From contig JAPPFM010000001.1 of assembly GCA_028821605.1 (NCBI GenBank), forward strand, positions 1-59,476: a stretch of 59,476 nt of DNA, read 5' to 3'. Of this stretch, positions 1-7,798 are shown in pieces. The first letter of the stretch is position 1. The number at the start of each line of letters is the position of its first letter. The translations under genes were made by a program, and so were the position numbers. The notes under the pieces were generated by a model. It worked only from the letters and a program-made list of their open reading frames with translations, had not been told where the DNA came from and did not search any database. The stretch is from Candidatus Poribacteria bacterium (GTDB taxonomy: Bacteria > Poribacteria > WGA-4E > WGA-3G).

Positions 1-2072
1 AGACGCTCGCAAGTGGCAGTCGGGACAACACCATCCGCCTGTGGGATGTCAATACAGGCACTGAAATCAAAAAACTCACAGGGCATACGAGTTGGGTCCG
101 GAGCGTATCGTTCAGCCCAGATGGACAAACACTCGCAAGTGGCAGTGGTAGTCATGACAGGACCCTCCGTCTCTGGGATGTCAACACCGGCACTGAAGTC
201 AAAAAACTCACAGGGCATACGGATGGTGTCCGGAGCGTATCGTTCAGCCCGAATGGACAGACGCTCGCAAGTGGCAGTGAGGACCAAACCATCCGCCTCT
301 GGGATGTTAGCACAGGAACAGAAATCAAAAAACTCACAGGGCGTACGGGGTGGGTCAAGAGTGTATCGTTCAGCCCAGATGGACAGACGCTCGCAAGTAG
401 CGGTGGCTCGACCATCCATCTCTGGGATGTCAACACCGGCACTGAAACCAAAAAACTCACGGGGCATACGAGGAGTGTCTATACCGTGTCGTTCAGCCCA
501 GATGGGCAAACTATCGCAAGTAGCAGTGCGGACGGGACCATCGGGCTCTGGGATATCAGCAAAAGGAAAAAAATCAGAGGACATACGGGCGATGTCCACA
601 GCGTGGCGTTCAGCCTGGATGGACAAACACTCGCAAGTGGGAGTGGGGACGACACCATCCGCCTCTGGGATGTCACCACCGGGACGCAGCGCAAAGTCCT
701 TATAGGACATACGAGAGATGTCACCAGTGTTGCGTTCAGCTTGGATGGGCAAACCCTCGCCAGTGGCAGTGCGGACAATACTATCCGGCTCTGGGATATC
801 AACACTGGCACACAACGCAAAATCCTTATAGGGCATACGGGGACTGTCCACAGTGTTGCGTTGAGCCTGGATGGATCAACCCTCGCCAGTGGCGGTGCGG
901 ACAATACTATCCGGCTCTGGGATATCAACACTGGCACACAACGCAAAATGTTCCCGGGTGCTGCCCGCAGCGTTGCGTTCAGCTCGGATGGTCAGACGCT
1001 CGCAAGTGGGAGCGGTGCCATCATCCGTCTCTGGGATATCACCACCGGCACACAACGCAAAGTCCTCACAGGGCATATCGGGTATGTTACCGGTGTGGTG
1101 TTCAGCCTGGATGGACAAACTATCGCAAGTGGGAGCTCAGACAGAACGGCGCGCCTCTGGGATGTCACCACGGGCAGGCAACGCCAAATGTTGATAGGGC
1201 ATACGGGGACTGTCACCAGTGTGGCGTTCAGCTCGGATGGTCAGACGCTCGCAAGTGCAAGTGAGGATACCACCGTTCGCCTCTGGAATCCTCACACCGG
1301 CAAAGAACTAAAAATGCTGACAGGGCATACGTATCGTGTCAATAGTGTGGCGTTTAGCCCATCTTTCAATCTGGATGGGAGCCAAACTTTTGCCAGCGGG
1401 AGTTTAGACCGGACGGTGCGGGTCTGGCACTTCACCCCGCCTGTTCAAGTGTTGGTGTCACCGGCGGATGTCAACGGCGATGGTGTTGTGGATCTCCAAG
1501 ATACAGCCGCGGTTCGCGCGAACTTGGGGCAGCGGGGACAGAATGCCGCGGATGTCAACGGCGATGGCGTTGTCGATGTAGATGATCTCGTGCTGGTTTT
1601 GGCGGCGATAGAGGCTGCTGCTGGCGGAGCTCCTTCTTTCCAGAGACAAGTTCTACGTCTATTCACTGCTGAAGAGGTGCAACAGTGGTTAGCGGAAGCT
1701 CGGTTATCGGGGGATACCTCACCTGCCTATTTGCGAGGAATCGCTATGCTTGAGCAGATACTGGCACTCTTTACACCACAGGAGACTTTGCTGTTAGCGA
1801 ATTACCCGAACCCATTCAACCCAGAAACTTGGATACCGTATCGCTTGGCAGCATCCGCGGAAGTCACGCTGACCATCTATGCGGTGAATGGGCAGGTGGT
1901 GCGGACTTTGGACTTAGGGCATCAGGCAGCAGGTTTCTATGAGAGCCGGAGCCGTGCGGCGTATTGGGATGGCAGAAACGCACAGGGGGAACCCGTGGCA
2001 AGTGGTGTCTATTTCTATACGCTCACAGTAGGCGACTTCTCTGCCACGCGTAAAATGCTTATACGGAAATAG
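1..2072 (+). CDS. Secreted WD40-repeat protein with dockerin-like region and C-terminal sorting tail (5' partial)
   Basis: The reading frame is open from base 3, so the gene begins before the window; the GTG at 486 is only an internal codon. The protein is a run of about 42-residue WD40 repeats (pattern [25 protein letters not shown]). Two calcium-loop repeats typical of dockerin type I follow ([12 protein letters not shown] and [12 protein letters not shown], near 1465-1610). The C-terminal ~90 residues start at [15 protein letters not shown] and resemble the FlgD-Ig/type IX-like sorting tails of surface proteins. Known for the families: WD40 propellers are binding scaffolds, and such tails mark export. 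It is the upstream paralogue of the gene at 2211. From 571 to the end the two align without gaps, and 1158-1537 is identical to 4518-4897. The ligand is unknown. Confidence 0.85.
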   Translation, partial: TLASGSRDNTIRLWDVNTGTEIKKLTGHTSWVRSVSFSPDGQTLASGSGSHDRTLRLWDVNTGTEVKKLTGHTDGVRSVSFSPNGQTLASGSEDQTIRLWDVSTGTEIKKLTGRTGWVKSVSFSPDGQTLASSGGSTIHLWDVNTGTETKKLTGHTRSVYTVSFSPDGQTIASSSADGTIGLWDISKRKKIRGHTGDVHSVAFSLDGQTLASGSGDDTIRLWDVTTGTQRKVLIGHTRDVTSVAFSLDGQTLASGSADNTIRLWDINTGTQRKILIGHTGTVHSVALSLDGSTLASGGADNTIRLWDINTGTQRKMFPGAARSVAFSSDGQTLASGSGAIIRLWDITTGTQRKVLTGHIGYVTGVVFSLDGQTIASGSSDRTARLWDVTTGRQRQMLIGHTGTVTSVAFSSDGQTLASASEDTTVRLWNPHTGKELKMLTGHTYRVNSVAFSPSFNLDGSQTFASGSLDRTVRVWHFTPPVQVLVSPADVNGDGVVDLQDTAAVRANLGQRGQNAADVNGDGVVDVDDLVLVLAAIEAAAGGAPSFQRQVLRLFTAEEVQQWLAEARLSGDTSPAYLRGIAMLEQILALFTPQETLLLANYPNPFNPETWIPYRLAASAEVTLTIYAVNGQVVRTLDLGHQAAGFYESRSRAAYWDGRNAQGEPVASGVYFYTLTVGDFSATRKMLIRK
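1158..1537 (+). repeat. 380-bp tract identical to 4518-4897 (paralogue conversion tract)
   Basis: Reading the two WD40 genes at an offset of 3360, every base from 1158 to 1537 equals its partner at 4518-4897. Synonymous differences occur on both sides, for example at 1154 and 1157 upstream, at 1538 onward, and frequently near 1801-1860. The pattern fits gene conversion or recent unequal recombination between tandem genes. Confidence 0.88.
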
Positions 2073-2210
2073 AATCCGAATGTTATGTTGATGTGTAAGA
2101 TGTTCTATAGACAATAGGTTGGCCAGTTTCTGTTCCTATTCTACAGATGGAACAGGCTAACGGTCTCCTATTCTACAGGAAATCACCCAAACTAAGGAGA
2201 TATTTCATAA

Positions 2211-5200
2211 ATGAAAATGCATCGAATTTCAATCGGACCGTTGTTTTTAGGTTTGATCGTAATGATCGTTAGCGTCTGCGGACAGGGGGCAGATGCCCAA
2301 ACCCTTAGGGGACATACGGATGGGGTCCGTAGCGTGTCGTTCAGTTCGGATGGACAAACGCTCGCAAGTGGCAGTTGGGACAACACCATCCGTCTCTGGG
2401 ATGTCAATACAGGCACTGAAGTCAAAAAAATCACAGGACATACGGATGATGTCAATAGCGTCGTGTTCAGCCCGGATGGGCAAACTATCGCAAGTGGGAG
2501 TGATGATGACACCCTCCGCCTCTGGGATGTCAACACCGGCACTGAAGTCAAAAAAATCACAGGACATACGCGGGATGTCCTTAGTGTGGCGTTCAGCCCA
2601 GATGGACAAACTATCGCAAGTGGGAGCTCAGACAAAACGGTGCGAGTCTGGGATATCAGCACCGCCACTGAAATCAAAAAACTCATAGGGCATACGGCGT
2701 ATACGGGCAGTGTCAATAGCGTAGCGTTCAGTGCGGATGGACAAACGCTCGCAAGTGGGAGTGGGGACGGCACCATCCGCCTCTGGGATGTAAACACCGG
2801 CACTGAAATCAAAAAAATCACGGGACATACGAGTTGGGTCAATAGCGTGGCGTTCAGCCCGGATGGACAAACTATCGCAAGTGGCAGTTGGGACGACACC
2901 CTCCGCCTCTGGGATGTCAATACGGGCACTGAAATCAAAAAACTCACAGGACATACGGATGGTGTCTTGAGTGTGTCGTTCAGCTCAGATGGACAAACGC
3001 TCGCAAGTGGCAGTGTTGACAAAACCATCCGGCTCTGGAATGTCCCGGACATAATACCCAAAAAACTCATAGGGCATACGGGCAGTGTCAATAGCGTGGC
3101 GTTTAGTCCCAATGGTCAGACGCTCGCAAGTGGCAGTTGGGACGACACCCTCCGCCTCTGGGATGTCAATACGGGCACTGAAATCAAAAAACTCACAGGA
3201 CATACGGATGGTGTCTTGAGTGTGTCGTTCAGCTCAGATGGACAAACGCTCGCAAGTGGCAGTGTTGACAAAACCATCCGGCTCTGGGATGTCAACACAG
3301 GCACCGAAGTGAAAAAAATCACAGGGCATACGCGGGATGTCCTTAGTGTGGCGTTCAGCCCGGATGGACAAACACTCGCAAGTGGAAGTGAAGACCACAC
3401 CATCCGACTCTGGGATGTCAACACAGGCACTGAAATTAAAAAACTCACAGGACGTACGGGGTGGGTCTATAGCGTGGTGTTCAGTCCGGATGGTCAGACG
3501 CTCGCAAGTGGCAGTAGTGACCACACCCTCCGACTCTGGGATGTCAATACGGGCACTGAAATCAAAAAACTCACAGGCCATACGTTTGATGTCCGTAGCG
3601 TAGCGTTTAGTCTGGATGGACAAACACTCGCAAGTGGGAGTGTAGACAACACCATCCGCCTCTGGAATGTAAACACCGGCACTGAAATCAAAAAAATCAC
3701 GGGGCATACGGGGTGGGTCTATAGCGTGGCGTTCAGCTCGGATAGACAAACACTCGCAAGTGGGAGCTCAGACGAGACCATCCGCCTCTGGGATGTCAAT
3801 ACAGGCACTGCAATCAAAAAACTCACAGACCATACGTCTGATGTCAATAGCGTGGCGTTCAGTCCAGATGGACAAACACTCGCAAGTGGCAGTTTTGACC
3901 GGACCATCCAGCTCTGGGATATCAGGAAAAAGATCAGAGGACATACGGGCGATGTCAATAGTGTGGCGTTCAGCACGGATGGTCAGACGCTCGCAAGTGG
4001 GAGCTCAGACGACACCATCCGCCTCTGGCATGTCACCACCGGGACGCAGCGCAAAGTCCTTATAGGACATACGAGAGATGTCACCAGTGTGGCGTTCAGC
4101 CCAGATGGACAAACACTCGCAAGTGGGAGTGCGGACAATACTATCCGGCTCTGGGATATCACCACCGGCACACAACGAAAAATCCTTATAGGGCATACGG
4201 GGACTGTCCATAGTGTGGCATTCAGCCTGGATGGGTCAACCCTCGCAAGTGGCGGTGCGGACAATACCATCCGGCTTTGGGATATCACGACTGGCACACA
4301 ACGCAAAATGTTCCCGGGAGCTGCCCGCAGCGTTGCGTTCAGTTCGGATGGTCAGACGCTCGCAAGCGGGAGTGGGGTCATCATCCGTCTCTGGGATATC
4401 ACCACCGGCACGCAAAGCAAAGTCCTTATAGGGCATACGGGGACTGTCCACAGTGTGTCGTTCAGTCTGGATGGGCAAACACTCGCAAGTGGGAGCTCAG
4501 ACAGAACGGCGCGTCTTTGGGATGTCACCACGGGCAGGCAACGCCAAATGTTGATAGGGCATACGGGGACTGTCACCAGTGTGGCGTTCAGCTCGGATGG
4601 TCAGACGCTCGCAAGTGCAAGTGAGGATACCACCGTTCGCCTCTGGAATCCTCACACCGGCAAAGAACTAAAAATGCTGACAGGGCATACGTATCGTGTC
4701 AATAGTGTGGCGTTTAGCCCATCTTTCAATCTGGATGGGAGCCAAACTTTTGCCAGCGGGAGTTTAGACCGGACGGTGCGGGTCTGGCACTTCACCCCGC
4801 CTGTTCAAGTGTTGGTGTCACCGGCGGATGTCAACGGCGATGGTGTTGTGGATCTCCAAGATACAGCCGCGGTTCGCGCGAACTTGGGGCAGCGGGGGCA
4901 GAACGATGCGGATGTCAACGGTGATGGCGTTGTCGATGTAGACGATCTCGTGCTGGTTTTGGCAGCGATAGAGGCTGCTGCTGGCGCAGCACCTTCTTTC
5001 CAGAACCAAGTTCTACGTCTATTCACTGCTGAAGAGGTGCAACAGTGGTTAGCAGAAGCTCGGTTATCGGGGGATACCTCACCTGCCTATTTGCGAGGAA
5101 TCGCTGTGCTTGAGCAGATATTGGCACTCTTGACACCACAAGAGACCTTGCTGTTGGCGAATTATCCGAATCCGTTCAACCCAGAGACGTGGATCCCGTA

Positions 5201-5432
5201 TCGTTTGGCAGCATCCGCGGAAGTCACGCTGACCATCTATGCGGTCAACGGACAGGTGGTGCGGACCTTGGCATTAGGGCATCAGGCAGCAGGTTTCTAT
5301 GAGAGTCGGAGCCGTGCGGCACATTGGGATGGTCGCAATGCACAGGGTGAGTCTGTTGCAAGTGGTGTCTATTTCTATACGCTGAAGACGGGGGATTTCT
5401 CGGCGACGCGGAAGATGTTGATACGGAAATAA
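2211..5432 (+). CDS. Secreted protein with about 20 WD40 repeats, dockerin-like region and sorting tail
   Basis: A 1073-residue protein. An N-terminal signal peptide ends near ADA-Q (residue ~29). About 20 WD40 repeats of ~42 residues follow (roughly residues 31-860), enough for nearly three seven-bladed propellers. Then come two dockerin-like Ca-binding loops (about 871-921) and a tail from about 981 containing [15 protein letters not shown] and a final [10 protein letters not shown]. The start is supported by an AAGGAGATAT Shine-Dalgarno sequence at about 2193-2202. Some repeats are nearly identical in DNA: bases 2875-3037 recur exactly at 3124-3286, which points to recent internal duplication. 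It is a tandem paralogue of the gene ending at 2072, and the DNA of the shared 3' half aligns at a constant offset of 3360. It probably acts at the cell surface or outside the cell as a protein-binding scaffold; the partner cannot be inferred. Confidence 0.88.
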   Translation: MKMHRISIGPLFLGLIVMIVSVCGQGADAQTLRGHTDGVRSVSFSSDGQTLASGSWDNTIRLWDVNTGTEVKKITGHTDDVNSVVFSPDGQTIASGSDDDTLRLWDVNTGTEVKKITGHTRDVLSVAFSPDGQTIASGSSDKTVRVWDISTATEIKKLIGHTAYTGSVNSVAFSADGQTLASGSGDGTIRLWDVNTGTEIKKITGHTSWVNSVAFSPDGQTIASGSWDDTLRLWDVNTGTEIKKLTGHTDGVLSVSFSSDGQTLASGSVDKTIRLWNVPDIIPKKLIGHTGSVNSVAFSPNGQTLASGSWDDTLRLWDVNTGTEIKKLTGHTDGVLSVSFSSDGQTLASGSVDKTIRLWDVNTGTEVKKITGHTRDVLSVAFSPDGQTLASGSEDHTIRLWDVNTGTEIKKLTGRTGWVYSVVFSPDGQTLASGSSDHTLRLWDVNTGTEIKKLTGHTFDVRSVAFSLDGQTLASGSVDNTIRLWNVNTGTEIKKITGHTGWVYSVAFSSDRQTLASGSSDETIRLWDVNTGTAIKKLTDHTSDVNSVAFSPDGQTLASGSFDRTIQLWDIRKKIRGHTGDVNSVAFSTDGQTLASGSSDDTIRLWHVTTGTQRKVLIGHTRDVTSVAFSPDGQTLASGSADNTIRLWDITTGTQRKILIGHTGTVHSVAFSLDGSTLASGGADNTIRLWDITTGTQRKMFPGAARSVAFSSDGQTLASGSGVIIRLWDITTGTQSKVLIGHTGTVHSVSFSLDGQTLASGSSDRTARLWDVTTGRQRQMLIGHTGTVTSVAFSSDGQTLASASEDTTVRLWNPHTGKELKMLTGHTYRVNSVAFSPSFNLDGSQTFASGSLDRTVRVWHFTPPVQVLVSPADVNGDGVVDLQDTAAVRANLGQRGQNDADVNGDGVVDVDDLVLVLAAIEAAAGAAPSFQNQVLRLFTAEEVQQWLAEARLSGDTSPAYLRGIAVLEQILALLTPQETLLLANYPNPFNPETWIPYRLAASAEVTLTIYAVNGQVVRTLALGHQAAGFYESRSRAAHWDGRNAQGESVASGVYFYTLKTGDFSATRKMLIRK
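2875..3286 (+). repeat. 163-bp identical direct repeat inside the WD40 array
   Basis: Bases 2875-3037 and 3124-3286 are identical and offset by 249 bp (one 42-residue plus one 41-residue WD40 unit). This shows a recent duplication or homogenisation of WD40 units within the gene at 2211. Collapse of this region in short-read assemblies is a risk. Confidence 0.9.
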
Positions 5433-5512
5433 TTATCTGAATGAGGACGGTCCTGTACGAATTATCTTGTTCTCGAACGACGTTACCCATCGTAACTTTA
5501 CCTTGGAACAGA

Positions 5513-5542
5513 TTGGACATCAAACGGGTTTTGTGGTATACT
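5513..5542 (+). promoter_or_regulatory. Candidate sigma70 promoter for the gene at 5578
   Basis: TTGGAC at 5513-5518 and TATACT at 5537-5542 are separated by 18 bp. The site lies 35 bp before the start codon, with a GGAG ribosome-binding site at 5567. Match to consensus is good at -10 and moderate at -35. Confidence 0.45.
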
Positions 5543-5577
5543 AAACATTGAAAATTTAAACGCATACGGAGCGCATC

Positions 5578-6273
5578 ATGCCAAACATTACAGAGATGAA
5601 TCCTACAGAATTTCGGGAGTTGCTCCACACCCTTGTCAACGAGGAGTTGTTCAAATCGCGGGAACAGCTTGCTGCACTACTTGCTAAGGATAGTCCGCAA
5701 GAGGAATTGGAGGCGGAGTTTTTTCATTTCCAAGGTGACTACGTGGATTTCGCCTTTTGGTTGGAGAGCTACGAGGAAGATCCGCTTGAGGGACTCACAC
5801 CAGATACACCACTCGCCAAAAAACTCAAGCGACAACGGGAATATGTCCTCGCGAACCGGAAAACAACGCTCAAAGAGCGTAACTTCAGACGGATGGGGGT
5901 TTACCTAAATAGTGATCCGATGCCAGAGAAGAAAATCGCCGAGTTGCCACCGGACGAATACCGAAATCTGCTCCGCTCCCTTGTCGCCGAAGAGCTGTTC
6001 CCGGTACGGGTGCGGCTTGTCGCGCTGCTTAAGCAGAATCCAACAGATCAGGAATTAGACCTTGCATTTCGGGAACTTTACGTTGCTTATGAACTTTTGG
6101 AAGTCGCCTTTGAGGACTACCACTACGATCCGGACGAAGGTTTGGAGTTGAGGCCAGAGGTTGCAGAGAGGATTGATCAAAGCATAGCAGAGATTGAAGC
6201 AGGAACAGCAGAAACGTTTACGCTTGAGGAGGTTGCTAAAAAGTTCGGGGTGAAATTGAAATGTACACGTTAG
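5578..6273 (+). CDS. Hypothetical acidic protein built from two similar halves
   Basis: A 231-residue soluble protein with no signal peptide or membrane segment. Its two halves resemble each other. The first has EFRELLHTLVNEELF..R.QLAALL (residues ~9-35) followed by an acidic ..YEEDPLEGL segment. The second has EYRNLLRSLVAEELFPVRVRLVALL (~123-148) followed by ..YHYDPDEGLEL. The C-terminus (TFTLEEVAKKFGVKLK) looks like a short helix-turn-helix or antitoxin-like tail, but no family is recognised. The start is the ATG after a GGAG site and a plausible promoter at 5513. The gene ends 2 nt from the convergent amidohydrolase. Function unknown; a domain duplication is visible, and the rest is speculation. 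Confidence 0.7.
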   Translation: MPNITEMNPTEFRELLHTLVNEELFKSREQLAALLAKDSPQEELEAEFFHFQGDYVDFAFWLESYEEDPLEGLTPDTPLAKKLKRQREYVLANRKTTLKERNFRRMGVYLNSDPMPEKKIAELPPDEYRNLLRSLVAEELFPVRVRLVALLKQNPTDQELDLAFRELYVAYELLEVAFEDYHYDPDEGLELRPEVAERIDQSIAEIEAGTAETFTLEEVAKKFGVKLKCTR

Positions 6274-6275
6274 TG

Positions 6276-7301
6276 CTAAACATCTATCCGATACACACGG
6301 GTGGCGGTGTCATGAAACAGTGCAGCGCGCTCGTCGTCTGAGTAGTCTGTTGACAACCGTTTGAACGCATTATACATCACGTTGTAGGAGAACGAAACCT
6401 TGTCAACTGGGAAGTTGCTTTCAAACATGCACCGCTCTGGACCGAACTGCTCAATACAGTAGTTCATAAAGGGAGCCATAGATTCCGCTAACTCCTCAGA
6501 ACCGATCGGTATTTCCCGCTCGTGCCAGTCGAAGCCAGTGCGCGGCATCCCAATGCCGCCCAGTTTCATATTAATGTTGGGACAAGCCGCTACTACGGCA
6601 ATACCGTTCCGCCAAGCCTCCAAGACTTCATCATCTCTACCACCGTAGGGGCCGACGCGTAGCAGACCGCCAATATGGTTCGAGATAATTGTCAAATCGG
6701 GTACGGCTTTCGCGAAATCGGCGAGTTCTGGGAGTTGTGGTGCATACATCCACGCCTCGAAAGACATCCCCATACGCGCTAACACCCGTGCGCCTGCGCG
6801 GAAGTCCTCACGCGCGAGTTGTCCCTCTCTTCTGTAGACAGAGGCTTTTTCTATCTCTGGATGCGGATCCCAAGTGACAGAATGACGAATCCCGCGAAAT
6901 CGGTTTGGGCTTGCTGCTTGCAAGGCTTCCAACACTGGCTCAACGCGTTCCCCCAAATTCAGGTTCGCATGCCCGACGATTGCAGCGGCTGCACGACTCG
7001 TGCCGTATAAACCGCTTGCGCTCGCAGCTGCTAACCCTTGCACGAATTCGACTTCACCGACGGGACGCATCTCTTCCGGTCCATCGGCGCGATACATTGC
7101 TCTCGCCTCAACAAATACAGTAGAGCGCACGTTGTGTCCACTGTCAATGTCTGCAATCAACTCGTGAAGTAGATATCGTTGGTAAGGGATACGCTCAGTT
7201 CGGAAATCCCAAAAATGGTGGTGTGGATCGCAGATGGGTATCTCCGGTTCTAACGTCGGTTCCTCGGTTAAAGCGAGCCAGTCGTTGTCTCCATAAGGCA
7301 T
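6276..7301 (-). CDS. Amidohydrolase family protein (Amidohydro_2-like TIM barrel)
   Basis: A 341-residue cytoplasmic enzyme. The N-terminal metal-binding signature ICDPHHHFWDF lies near residues 23-33. Later conserved elements are the NHIGG segment, NINMKLGGIGMP, and ESNFPVDK near the C-terminus, as in the lactonase/PDC-hydrolase branch of the metal-dependent hydrolases (2-pyrone-4,6-dicarboxylate lactonase, fuconolactonase). Length fits the family. Members hydrolyse lactones or decarboxylate aromatic acids using one divalent metal ion. The exact substrate cannot be told, and no catabolic neighbours are present. It is monocistronic and convergent with the gene at 5578. Confidence 0.82.
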   Translation of the reverse strand: MPYGDNDWLALTEEPTLEPEIPICDPHHHFWDFRTERIPYQRYLLHELIADIDSGHNVRSTVFVEARAMYRADGPEEMRPVGEVEFVQGLAAASASGLYGTSRAAAAIVGHANLNLGERVEPVLEALQAASPNRFRGIRHSVTWDPHPEIEKASVYRREGQLAREDFRAGARVLARMGMSFEAWMYAPQLPELADFAKAVPDLTIISNHIGGLLRVGPYGGRDDEVLEAWRNGIAVVAACPNINMKLGGIGMPRTGFDWHEREIPIGSEELAESMAPFMNYCIEQFGPERCMFESNFPVDKVSFSYNVMYNAFKRLSTDYSDDERAALFHDTATRVYRIDV

Positions 7302-7426
7302 AGAAATCTCTCCGTCTTTGTAATCAATCCAAATTGTTCGTTCTGTTTCTTAGTGTCACTGTAGAACATTGAGGGATTTTTGTCAACACTTTTGATTGCT
7401 TATAGAGGGGTATTTATAGCGTTTAC

Positions 7427-7447
7427 GGGCACCCACAAGGGGTGCCC
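7427..7447. repeat. Small hairpin repeat (GGGCACCC-acaag-GGGTGCCC)
   Basis: Perfect 8-bp inverted repeat with a 5-nt loop, followed by CCTAC. It resembles short dispersed palindromic elements rather than a terminator, because no T-run follows and neither flanking gene ends here. Confidence 0.7.
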
Positions 7448-7491
7448 CTACAAGAGGTCTACGCATTTTGATAATTCACTACAGTTCTCTT

Positions 7492-7516
7492 GTAGAAAGA
7501 CTCTCCGAGTCCCGAC
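7492..7516 (-). repeat. Dispersed palindromic repeat, GTCGGGA-TCGGAG family
   Basis: On the minus strand this reads GTCGGGACTCGGAGAGTC then TTTCTAC. It is the same family as the copies at 7848-7872 and 7902-7926 (GTCGGGAATCGGAGTTCC then CTCCTAC), which lie inside a coding sequence. The core GACTC-TCC-GAGTC is palindromic. Confidence 0.65.
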
Positions 7517-7699
7517 CTTCCAAAATCATTGCAGAGGCAGTATTACACTGATACAACTTTTTTAAGGGATTTACCGCTGATATGCGTCATATAAAAGAAA
7601 GTTTGCAAGTGTATCTAAAATTGTGAAGTGCCTAAAGTTATTGTGGAGAAAGAACATTTTTCAACTTTACATACTTTGAAACTTTCCGATATGCTTTTC

Positions 7700-7728
7700 T
7701 TGCGTATGAAGTGTTTCTGTGGCATAAT
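7700..7728 (+). promoter_or_regulatory. Candidate sigma70 promoter for the propeller lipoprotein
   Basis: TTGCGT (7700-7705), a 17-bp spacer and CATAAT (7723-7728), about 70 bp upstream of the start codon. Moderate match only. Confidence 0.42.
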
Positions 7729-7798
7729 AGATACAAGATGGTGAAAGGCAGTCTTCAGATTCCGAGATGCGAACTTAAATAAAGGGGAGAGGGTGGAA

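Larger units (their letters stand above)
7302..7798. other. Intergenic region with two palindromic repeats and a promoter
   Basis: No gene seen in about 490 bp. The region holds a GGGCACCC/GGGTGCCC hairpin (7427-7447) and one reverse copy of the GTCGGGA-TCGGAG repeat family (7492-7516), whose other copies lie inside the next gene. A candidate promoter at 7700-7728 precedes the propeller lipoprotein. The rest is AT-rich sequence without recognisable features. Confidence 0.6.

Noticed and set aside
486-2072. GTG at 486 as the start of the first WD40 gene
   Set aside because: The frame is open with in-register WD40 repeats from base 3; 486 is an internal Val codon.
152-3976. Long minus-strand and alternative-frame open frames across the WD40 genes
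   Set aside because: They arise from the repetitive 126-nt WD40 codon pattern, lack starts with ribosome-binding sites, and the sense frame carries clear domain signatures.
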